Shown here: positions 12,975 to 22,533 of the stretch, in pieces
Numbering within the stretch: the first letter of the stretch is position 1
Layout: the number at the start of each line of letters is the position of its first letter
Source of the DNA: Triangularia verruculosa
Lineage: Eukaryota > Ascomycota > Sordariomycetes > Sordariales > Podosporaceae
NCBI GenBank assembly: GCA_033296885.1
Contig: MU863993.1
Coordinates: 1-64,000, forward strand
Reading direction: 5' to 3'
DNA: 64,000 nt
The notes under the pieces: model-generated
The model's database searches: none
What the model saw: the letters and a program-made list of their open reading frames with translations, nothing else
Told to the model about the DNA's origin: nothing
Made by a program: the position numbers and the translations under genes

Positions 12975-12979
12975 GTAAG
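12975..12979. repeat. Target-site duplication GTAAG, right copy
   Basis: Directly follows the right Gypsy LTR and matches 5425-5429. Joining the two flanks through one copy gives a continuous Copia reading frame on the minus strand (PLTESSDF across the junction). Confidence 0.85.
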
Positions 12980-14209
12980 AGGTTGAAGCTTTAGATCGCT
13001 ATATTCTTCAGCGGTATTGCTATTAAATATAGTACCGGACTCGAGGTTATAGCCTATAGTAAAGGCTTCGTTAGTGGCTGAATTTTCAGTAGGCTTTTCC
13101 GCATCTTTAATACTGAAAGCCTCTTTCAGGGGTTCCTTCTTAGGCCTGTAGCCTTAGTACCCCCCTCGCCGCTTGCCCTTTAGATTAGTAGGCTGGCCAG
13201 TAGGTTAGTTTAAGGACTTAAGGCTCTAATCTTCCTCAGTAGGAGTCTAAGAGGGCCGGTTACTATTAGTAGGCTTATAGTTAGGCCTGCGGTTACACTT
13301 ATAATCGGCCTGCAGTACTGAGAACCGCTGTAAAGTGGTTAAAGCCGTATTACAAGTCTCGGCTAGTAGGTCCTCCTAGAAGTACAGTAAGCTTAACTTT
13401 GTAGGCTTGCCTTCTATATTATAGAGCCACTGCTCTTACCGTAGTAGGCCTCTGCAGCGCTCTACCCACTAGGAGAAATGGCCTTCCAGTATATTACAAT
13501 AGTGGTTAATTTGATCAATCTCAGCTATTTTAACGCCTAGGGCGCTCAGCCGGGCTGCGAGGGTATTAAATTTAGCGTTAAAGTCCACTATATTGGTAGA
13601 TCCGTCGAATCTCAGGTCGTGGTATTCCCTGTATAGGGAGTCTCGGAGCACTGGCTAGGTGGGAGCGTACTGTACTCTCAGGCGTTTATAGGCCACGGCG
13701 GGGTCAGTATCGAAGGCTATGGTAGAAAGTGGTCCCTCTCTCAGTATATTTCGGAGGATTAACAGCAAGGCAGCCTTCTGTGGATCAGTAAGTAGGCCAC
13801 TAATCCGGTCTAGGTCCTCCAGAAAGTCAGGGATTTATAGTGCCCTAAACTGAATCAATATAGCCTAGTACCACTATTGGTAGTTTTCAGGCCCTAATAG
13901 GCGCTATTTTTCAGCGAAGTATAAGGACTATTTAGCTAACTCCTTCGTTGTGAGAGCGCTAAAGTCCATCGCCGAGTACCCTAAGAGCCCTGTAGAAGTA
14001 GAGGGCTCGGGAGTAGGCGTAGGGGGTTGAGGAGGTGGCTGCAGCTACTATTGTTGTTCAGCCATTAGGTTACGTTCGAGCAATATAATCACCTACTGGA
14101 GCCGGTTCTCGAGGGTATTAATTTGAACCTATAAGCCTTATAGGCTTAGGCTTGGGGGCGCTAAAGCAGCGCCGACCGAGTGGTCCATAGGTTAGTCGTA
14201 TTCAACCAT
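12980..14209 (-). pseudogene. Copia gag remnant
   Basis: A start codon at 14209 (MVEYD) opens a frame interrupted by CAA/CAG-to-TAA/TAG stops. It contains a proline-rich stretch, then a UBN2/gag-like segment with DSLYREYHDLRF and NAKFNTLAARL (13469-13651, uninterrupted), then a basic segment where a CCHC knuckle would lie (CHKC near 13330). It runs into the Gypsy insertion and its frame resumes at 5424. Confidence 0.75.
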
Positions 14210-14328
14210 GGTTGGACAGGTTACAGTAGAATAGCCTGTAGTACAGCACTATTCCAGTAAGTAGTAGCCTGAAGTTCAGTACTACAGGTCGTCGATCGGA
14301 GCACAAGAGGCGCTAATCGGTAGTGGAT

Positions 14329-14349
14329 AGGTGCTGTAGTACAGCACCT
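14329..14349. repeat. Inverted repeat in the Copia leader (9-bp arms)
   Basis: AGGTGCTGT, AGT, ACAGCACCT. The arms are those seen at 1-22, in the reverse order. It lies between the 5' LTR and the gag start, where LTR elements carry leader RNA structure. Confidence 0.5.
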
Positions 14350-14433
14350 GCGAACTGCCAGCGGTAGGCAGTATAGTCGAGGTTCCGTAGGTCGGCTTCC
14401 GGGCCGTTTAGTTACCCGGGCTCATAACCTATT

Positions 14434-14965
14434 TACTACATTGCCCTATAGGCCTATAATACAGTGCCTACAGGGGAGCTACAGTGAACTATACGCTGTA
14501 GCAGTGCGTAGCGGAAGCGGAAGAAAAGGGGTACGACAGCAGTGCTAAAGGAAGCAAGACCACTATTATTACAGTAGGCAAGACGTCACAGTACAGAGGC
14601 TTTAAGTACTTGTACTTAGTCTAATACAGAGGCTTTTAGTACATGTATATTATTAACTTATATTCTCTTACTTATGCTTACTTACTTACTATATACAGGA
14701 TTAAGAGGAGAGGAGAGGTCTACTTATACAAGTGTACTGATCTTCCAGCAGGTTCTACAGGGCACTGGGCCCCTATAGGGTAGCAGGGTGCCCTATGGGA
14801 CTACTAAGCTATAGAGGGTATAGCTTAGTTCTACGGGCTTCGATTCCCTTCGATAGCTGACAAATCCTTGGGAGCCGAGCCCTTTAGTGGGTCTCGGGTT
14901 ACGCTAGACCCGGCACCTCAGCACCTGGGTCTTACCCGGCACCTATTATGTGCCACACGTTAACA
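14434..14965 (-). repeat. Copia 5' LTR
   Basis: It matches 1381-1916. In element orientation it starts TGTTAACGTGTGGC, and its outer 3' end has mutated from TGCTGCG to TACTACA (plus-strand reading). Confidence 0.9.
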
Positions 14966-16470
14966 AAGCTATATAATTTTACCTTTTTTATTATTAATAA
15001 ATACGGTAAATATTTTTAACTTTTATTTTTTATAAGTAAATAGTTGTATATATAATTAATAAGGTCGCTTTAATTTATAAATATTGTTTTTTAACGGACG
15101 TCTTTATATTAATCTTATTATAAAATATACCGTTATATCTATTTACTTAAAAGATTATACTATATTTTACTTTTAAATATATAGTTCTTATAAAGTTAAG
15201 CGAGGTAATAAGTATAACGGCTTTCCGTAAATTATTACCTTTATATTATCGTAACCCTCTCTTCTAATATAAATAATAGTTTTAAGCGGGATATTCTAGA
15301 AGGTAGGAGTTCCTCCTAAAGTTATTAATACTATATTTAACGACAGAATAATTACCCAAGTAATATTAATAATTTTGCCTTTTATTAACGGCGTATTTTT
15401 TATTAAAGGAATATAAATTAAAATCGTTATCCGCCGTTTTACTATTTATTAAATTAGAAAATACCTTTTGTTTAAACTTAACGGTAAGAACCTGACATTA
15501 GTGTTTATAGATTCGATAGAACTTTTAGTCCGGGAATGTACGATATATATTATAATTATAATTATATTCGAGAATTAAAGCGAAATCTACCTTTATAACT
15601 TACGAATTTATATCGAAAAGTCTGTTTACCAGGACTTTATTCGCGAATTTATAATATATATTAAAGCGAAATATATCGTAAAGTAGAGAGTCGGTATTAT
15701 TATTAACTTATAGTATTATAATAAGATTAGGCGATATTTCGAAATAATAGTTAAGTAAAAGGCGACGTTTTATTTGGGAAGTGTACCGTTAATTTTAGTT
15801 TAAAATAAGGTTTAAGGATATTAAGTTAAATTAATTATTTTAATAGATATTGTAAAGGATTCGGCGATTTAAATTAATAAGATATTTAACTTAGTAATAA
15901 TTATTATACTTTTTAATAGTAAAGAAGAAACGATATAGTTTATTAATAATAACGAATATAAATTAATAATTATTTTCTTAATTATAAGCGGAGTAAAGAT
16001 AAAATATATAGGTAAGTAGTTCGAAGCCGGTTTAGTTTAGGTTAATTATTAGCTTATTCGGGAGTTCGGGACGCCTTTTAGTAGGATATAAAATAATGGT
16101 ATTAGAAGAGAAGGCGGGGAGTATTCCCGGGACGTATTTACTATTGTCCGAATACTATATTTACCTGCTTTCTAATACCTTATTAATATTATATTTATAT
16201 AGTACGTAGCGTTTAAGATAATAGCTAAAAAGGCGGCTGGAATTTAAACCTTCTAGAATAGTTAGCTGGATATTAAGCGATTATCGATATAATAAAGTGG
16301 TTTTCCTAGATTTATAGGCTTACGGCCTACCAGTTTCCTGTAATAGAGTTCGCCGGTATTAACGCCGGTCGGCTTATCGTAGGTATCTATCCCGGCGCCG
16401 GACACGGGACGGAAATAGTTGGGTTTAACCAATTAGCGGGCTATATTTATATCCGTTCTGCGATCCGCCT
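14966..16470. repeat. RIP-degraded, unidentified AT-rich sequence
   Basis: This stretch is strongly TA-rich with residual CpG, as in the Gypsy interior, so it was probably repeated DNA. A plus-strand frame shows long readable segments between stops (for example GVPPKVINTIFND near 15310 and FEAGLVQVNYQLIRELGTPF near 16020-16075), but I do not recognise the family. The AT-rich character fades after about 16330 and the GNAT-ankyrin pseudogene begins at once. Confidence 0.5.
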
Positions 16471-16474
16471 TCCG

Positions 16475-17891
16475 TCATCCGAGTTTCGACCACCAGAAAC
16501 AAACAATGTATGTTGCCGAGGAGATTGCTGATATGTCTTGGTTCGAGAGCTTGGCGAGGTCGAAGATTTCAGTGCTAGTCAGAGCGGCAAGACACGCAAT
16601 GTCCGATTGGGAGAATCCTTCAAACTCGTCAGAAAACACAGCTGTGGCCCCTCCGTAGCGTCGCCTCGTTCTGTATTCCTCCAAACTGCTCTCCAGCGCT
16701 TCCCGAGGCGTGTGGCCTTCGGCGTTGCGTATGCCGGTCAAGAGAGGATATTTAGCCAGAATGTATGAAATTGTTTCTGCCTTCCTGCCCACGGCGGCAA
16801 TGTGGAGGATCGTGTTGCCACTTTCGTCGGTGTAGAGCCGTGATGACGCGTCCGCCTCGACGGGAAATGCATCCTGGATCTGACGGACACATTCCACATC
16901 CGAAGCTGAGGGGTCAGACAGGGTGCTTAGGACGGTACGGATTGGCTCAGGGAGGGGCTCTTCCTTCGACCATTCTGGTTCATCCCAATCCTGTGCGACG
17001 TCCAAATGTCGAGAGGGATGGCTGTTGTCGTCAGTGAAGGCGAGTCATCCTGATGTGCCTACTCTTCTGAAACCTAACGATTGCCAGAACTGTTTGGAGA
17101 TTGTGAGCCTCGGAACGCTCCTTCTCGTCTTTATATGTCAGTTCTCGAGTAAGATATCCCGGCTGAGCGAAGGCGAAAAAACCACTTGACTTGGTCCTCG
17201 CCTTGTCCAATATGGCGTTGACGATTCTGGTTCCAATCCCTTGGTGGCGCCAGAGGGGTTCGACACCGAGACTTTCGAATAAGAGAATGTCGCCGTGATC
17301 AAGCTCCTGGCCCCAGACGCCGGATCCTTTTCTGATCTCATGGTCGCAGTACTCCGGATTCAAGCAACCGTATCTGTCGAAAGGCTCAAGCGCGAGGTCC
17401 GATGTTTCTTCACTCGGCTCTTCCATCTGGACCCAAAAGGCGCCTCTCATACGCGCGCGTCTGATCAACTTAGCGTCGCAGTCCGCGACCTGCTTGTGAT
17501 CCACGTTGGCGGCGCCATCAATCTGCTCCATCCACTCCCAATCTGCGAATTCATCAAGCGACGATCGTTCGGAATCGTAGGAGTCTTCATCAGCATCTGG
17601 TTCGTCGCCGCCCATGTCATCGAAACTGTTATCCCCATATTCTTCGTCGTTGTGGGTTCTGTGTTGAGGAAAGTCAGGATCACAGGAATGCAATACGAGG
17701 AAATGGATTAGTGTAGTCTCTCCGATGTGTTCCTCTGAAACCCTGGACGTATCCACCGTGCAGAACGTAGGTTCCGGCGTCATCACCCGACCCGTAGAGG
17801 AGGCCGGGGTAGGAATGCTGACTGGAGGGGTCATTCTGGCGACATCCGCATACGCTGGTCGACCCGATGAGGCCTCTTGAGCTCTCGTCAT
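16475..17891 (-). pseudogene. GNAT acetyltransferase-ankyrin protein, frameshifted
   Basis: The start at 17891 (MTRAQEASS) opens 286 codons. They hold an acidic segment and an acetyl-CoA-binding motif of the GNAT fold, ESLGVEPLWRHQGIGTRIV (about residues 205-225). Near 17105 the expected continuation FWQSLGFRRVGTSG lies in another frame. After it a TGA (about 17044) sits where related proteins have tryptophan, and the frame then runs on into the ankyrin part (DVAQDWDEPEW..., GNTILHIAAVGRKAETISYIL, RNAEGHTPREAL) to 16475. So at least one indel and one nonsense change separate two good halves. The C-terminus is cut where the RIP-degraded repeat begins. A fungal family with GNAT followed by ankyrin is known to me; its function is not. 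Confidence 0.7.
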
Positions 17892-18292
17892 GGCGTGTAG
17901 CTGCTAGATAGTGGCTGCCGACCGACCTAGTGCACTTGCCTCCGGTGTGTACACATCTCCCTTACTCAGGATGTAGGGCAGCAAGTGCCCAGGCTTCTGG
18001 GGGCTCCATTTGCCCTTCACCACTCACCAAGCAGCGCTAACCATCTTGGTGATACTGAGGGAATCACTCCTTTCCCTTGTTACATTTCTTTCAAGGAAAT
18101 CGAGTAGTCAATGCTTTGAGAAGGCCGTTGCCAGAGGGGTGGGCCTCCAATGCTACAGGAGCCAGCCCGTCACGTGCTGTAGGCCTCAGAACATGAGACT
18201 CTGACATCATCTGCCCCTCCTGGACTTATGTCCGTTTCCACTTTCTTCCCTGTCTACCTCGCTGTTTCGGCAATCTTCTGTTCTTAGCCACG

Positions 18293-19575
18293 ATGTGTGA
18301 CTATGTTATGGATCCCTTCGGGGATGTCATACTTACGCTCAGCAACCCGAACGCGCCGTTCGCTATATGGGACGGTAGTGAGGACGGCCCCGTCCTAACC
18401 GGGCCCAGTGCCAACCCAGAGACCGCCGAGCCTACGCCTCCTGCCGAACATACACTGCCAGATGAAATCCCGCCGCTCGTGGAACCTACCGCGGCGGCCG
18501 AGGATAGCACCATTGCCGGGGATGAACTACCCGCTCCGCAGGACAACGAAGCCTCTCCGCAGGAGGAATAGCAAACCAACTCTATATTGTCTGAATCGGC
18601 GACCTTCCTCGTTTCCTCACGCCACCTCATCTTGGCCTCCCCTATGTTCAAGGCAATGCTGACCGGAGTGTGGGAAGAAGGAGACAAAAATAATGGTACG
18701 GCTGAAGTAGGCGCCGAGGACTGGGATACCGAGGCTTTGGTGATCGTCATGAACGTCCTCCACAGTCATTACCGCCAGGTGCCGAAGAAGGTCTCGCTGG
18801 AGATGCTCGCCAAGATAGCTATCATCGTTGACTATTACCAGATCCACGAGGCGCTCCAGATCATCGCGTCGCTGTGGATCAACGCACTCAAAAAGTCATT
18901 GCCCGATTCTCCCGGGAGGGACGTAACTCTGTGGATCTTAGTCTCCTGGGTTTTGGAGACGCGACTGTATTCAGACAAGTCACCAAGATTGCTATACTAC
19001 GCAGCAAGAAGGACATAACAATCCCGCATGACCTCCCAATCCCTCTGGCTGTGGTTGGTAAGTTTTGACGAAATATAACGAGCTTACTGTACTAACTATG
19101 GAAACGCTCAGACCAACTCAATCAACATCGAAAAGGCTCGATTAACGTGATCGCTGCCGCGTTCCGCGGACTCCGAGATGACTACATCCATGGCCGCCCG
19201 GGCTGCAGCTTCGAGTGCAGGGCCATGCACCTCGGCACCTTGATGAAGAACTTATCTGGTCTTAAATTTCTAAGCTATCCACCAAAAACCCCCAATGAGG
19301 ACTTGAGTCTCGCGGAGGTGGTGGAGTGCATAACCACGATGAGATCTCCAAAATGGTACAGCGACGACGATATTTCTTATTCCAAGCGCCGCTCTCATAC
19401 GGCTCACCAGTGCCACCAAAGACCACAACAGGTCGGAGCTGAGGGCTTTGAGCTCGGCATCGGCAGGAAACAACTTGGGGATGTTCATATTGGTACTCTG
19501 AACGAATTTGCTTCGCTTCTCGTACATGGGATCCAGGAGAAGATGGAAAGGTTAAGGTTAGATAATTTTATCTGA
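18293..19575 (+). pseudogene. BTB/POZ-domain protein, disrupted
   Basis: The N-terminus MDPFGDVILTL and the later FLVSSRHLILASPMFKAMLTGVW are the hallmarks of fungal BTB proteins of the Fusarium/Aspergillus type, followed by AEDWDTEALVIVMNVLHSHYRQVP and LAKIAIIVDYYQIHEAL. An in-frame TAG (18569-18571, likely from CAG) interrupts the linker. Near 18955 the frame jumps from WILVSWVL to GDATVFRQVTKIAI. A textbook intron follows (GTAAGT near 19058, TACTAAC branch, CAG near 19112), leading to DQLNQHRKGSINVI, CSFECRAMHLGTLM and MRSPKWYSDD. BTB proteins serve as adaptors, often for ubiquitin ligases, but this subfamily has no assigned role. Confidence 0.7.
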
Positions 19576-20160
19576 ACAATGGGAAGAACAGATGGTATCG
19601 TGGGTTGCCAGATGAAATGTGTTAATGTGGACCTCCTGTCGGCTAGTTTGAACCACATCTCTTTGATGCAAGACTGTCTCAGTGAAGAGGCTGCCGAGAC
19701 ATGCGCATGCTGCACCCGCTGGCGGCCTTAAGCGCCTGCAGTCTCAAAATCCACTCGACATGGTTCAACGAAAACGGCAGCGACGAAGACTCCAAAAAGA
19801 AACTACTTGACCAACGTAAGGAGCAAGTTCAAATTTAATAACGACGGCTGTCCCATTCGCGGCTGGGCTAGCAAGAAGGTGACAATACGCTCATCAAGTC
19901 AACAAAGTTTCAAGGCTGGTGAGTCTGCCGCCATTTTTAGTGGGTTCTGCCGCTGGTTTGGACGCCGCATTAGCCAGGAGCCTGGCGCCAAGCACCCCGC
20001 GGCGCCCCACGGCGCCCCGGAACGCGGTTGACACACCTCCAGGTACCTTGTACCTGCACCCCACCACCAGCAATTCTTGAACCATAATCGCGGCCTCTGT
20101 TTTTTGCTTCCGGGTTCCCGGCTCCAGGGCAGCAGTCGAAAATGGCCCCCGTCTTAGCCT
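19576..20160. other. No gene seen
   Basis: Moderate GC, no recognisable protein, no RNA gene and no long repeat. A GC-rich GGCGCC-containing patch lies near 19985-20015. Confidence 0.4.
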
Positions 20161-20164
20161 TCAA

Positions 20165-22033
20165 GTGGCCGCGCTCGCGCACCTCTGGCCATACGAAGCG
20201 CTTACTCTGCACTATCTCAAAGCTCTCTCTGAAGCGATCCTGGTATTACTGGAGCCACCTACCTCCCGCCAGTCCAAAACCACCAACAGTTATTCCATCT
20301 CTCTTTCGCCTTCTTATTATCGTAACGCCGGCTGTATTATTCAAGATTACCAAAATATAACGCGCCGCCGCGTCCGGCAGGACGACTTATATAAGTACTC
20401 TGACGGTTCGAATTAGTCGGACGGCGAATCTTCGTCGAACGAGGATAATAACGAAGTGTTCGACGTCGAGGCTGATAATAACGAGTATAAGACCGATTTA
20501 TCGGACATTGATAACTTCGACCCAAACGATATCGACGTAGAAGATGCGGCAAAGCTCTTTAAGGGAAACCTATACCCTCCAGAATACTATGTCAGAGGCA
20601 TACACAAGTTTAAGGAGTCGGCGTTCGACGGTCAAAACTATAGTGCGGGAAGTACAGTGCTCCTTAATAGAATAGAGGATCTCTAGAATCAGTATATTAA
20701 GCGACCTAGGCTACTACCACTTCAGATTATACTAATAAACTACAGGTATTACACGTTCATCAAGTACGACCCCCAGAGGGCCTTTAAGTCTATCACTCTA
20801 ACATTCCTCAACTCCTTCTTCGACTAGCTACTAAGCCAGAGAACTGGTAAAAATAGGAGGAAGAAGAGGGGAACGACTAAGAGCAGCTCTCTCGGGACGT
20901 ACTAGAAGGTATATCGGCTCGTCTACGAGAAGGCTACAGGGGAAAAGCTCGATAGAAAATTAAACCGGAAAATGCACAGGGTAGGCCCGCTTCCATAGTT
21001 TACAGGTTGCAGCCTAACTAACACCTATAGGTTCTCAAACTTCTTACCAAAAAGCACCGCCTAAGCGACCAGAAACGCGAAAATAGGTACATAACAATCG
21101 ACAATCTCAAGGAGCAGGTCGATACGACGCTACGCACCACCAAGAAGTCATTTGGCCTAAGAGAGCTCCGAATCCTTTACGTCTTGTTCCTCCTCTTACT
21201 CGCCCCAACCGGTGCTCGTCCCACCTCGGTCCTTCTCCTCCGCTTTAGAGATATCCGTATAGTATTAGCCCGAGATCCTAATAGCGGTCCACACAAGATC
21301 TTAATCAAGTTCACCCTAGAGTTCACAAAGACGTATCTTAGTAGTAAAGATGCGAAAACTATAACGATCCCCGAAGTCCTATTCGACCCATCCCTAACTC
21401 TTAGTATTCAAACCTTCCTCCTCGGCATTCTCTTCCGGCATCGGGCCTTTAAGGCGCCAAGTTTAACCTACTCCGAGAGGCTAACCCAACTTGATATCTA
21501 CCCAGGCGAACAGGAGCTACCTATACCGCTAAAGGCCAGCATAAAGGATGTCTACATTTTCCGCCGCGCCATTAAGACACTGGTTGGCTACGAGATATCG
21601 TCAAACGAGCTCATCAGCTATGGGATGATAGCAGGCTGGATTAAAAGGTATAGTGAAATTGCAGGGATGGAAGTGCCAACAATCCCGTATAATTTGCGGT
21701 ATAATGCCGGTAATGTATTTGACAGGAGTAGTGGGTTTTGTCTCGCGCTACCTTCAGAAAACTCCTAGCTAATAGTCTGACAGATGAGGTGAGCGATGCG
21801 ACTAGGAACCTTATGCTAGACCACGCAAACTCGACTCCGTTCCAAAGGCACTACCTCGGGCGTCAAATTGTGGGAGACCCATATGCAATTATTCGTGGAC
21901 TGAAGCCGCAGGATACTTTGGTACAGGCATCCTGCAGCATTGGCCATTCCATCAGTAAACGGCGTCCCGTAGATTTAACGGCCGACTAAGCCGCATCCAT
22001 CAATCTCCACCCCACTATATCTAGACCGGTAAG
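20165..22033 (+). pseudogene. DUF3435 tyrosine-recombinase-like gene with five RIP-type nonsense codons
   Basis: Three exons can be followed in phase: to 20980, 21031-21727 (intron 20981-21030 with CTAAC branch) and from 21784 (intron 21728-21783). Family landmarks are DPNDIDVEDAAKLFKGNLYPPEYYVRGI, SLGTY.KVYRLVYEKATG, LLLAPTGARPTSVLLLRFRDI, KILIKFTLEFTKTYL, YNLRYNAGNVFD, RNLMLDHAN, FQRHYLGRQI and SIGHSISKRRPVDLTAD. Candidate catalytic residues are the Arg of GARP, the Arg of LRYNAGN, the His of DHAN and the Tyr of RHYLGR. Stops at 20414, 20684, 20825 and 20903 (TAG) and at 21987 (TAA) fall where Gln or Trp is expected, consistent with C-to-T at CpA on either strand. After 21989 the family frame continues a little (AASINLHPTISRP) up to a GTAAGT. 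DUF3435 includes the 'captain' recombinases of Starship giant transposons, but also many solitary copies. The true start is unclear (between 20165 and 20370). Confidence 0.75.
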
Positions 22034-22533
22034 TACTCAAAGGTACTTCAAAGTACAACCTACATCCAATAATGGCCGAAGGCTTGGCTAGATTCGCAAT
22101 GGTCAGCCGTACCATTAGGTAGCATCCCGTCCCGAGATATACGTGATTAATAGTTGGTTTTCGGACAGTTTGCCTGAACGATGGGTACAAAATTACCCTA
22201 CTCGTACGACTGTAGATTTCTTTAGGTTTAACTCGTCGAAACCTACCGCAAGACGGGTTTTCAACTGCGCTGCCGGCTGCTCAGATGCCTTCTATACTAT
22301 ATCTGCCGTGTGTCTCCGAGTTGGGTTTCCCATTTTCAGGTCGGAAAAACACCAATCAAGATGTCGCGCAGTCTCCTACGAACGCTATTGGCTGCCGCTA
22401 GCCGCCGTAAGGTGGGTGAATGGCATCAGCCAGCTTTCGTGCGATCCTGCAATTGCGGCCTAAAGCTCGACTCCATGCTACCACCGCCGCTTTATCAACG
22501 CTGTAATTAAGGCTTCCTTTCCTAAAAGCTACG
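22034..22533. other. Spacer between DUF3435 and NLR pseudogenes
   Basis: No recognisable coding sequence. It starts with a GTAAGT that could be the donor of a further DUF3435 intron and ends at the NLR start codon. Confidence 0.35.

Larger units (their letters stand above)
1381..14965 (-). mobile_element. Ty1/Copia LTR retrotransposon, interrupted by a nested Gypsy element
   Basis: Two direct LTRs of about 535 bp (1381-1916 and 14434-14965) bound gag and pol remnants on the minus strand. The domain order is gag, protease, integrase, reverse transcriptase, RNase H, which is the Copia order. Removing the inserted 7545-bp Gypsy element and one 5-bp target copy leaves about 6.0 kb, a normal Copia size. 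A purine tract AGAGGGGG lies directly before the 3' LTR, and a possible primer-binding site TAGGTTATGAGCCC follows the 5' LTR. The frames carry many stop codons, so the copy is dead. The five bases outside the LTRs (TTGTT and AAGCT) do not match. Confidence 0.9.
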
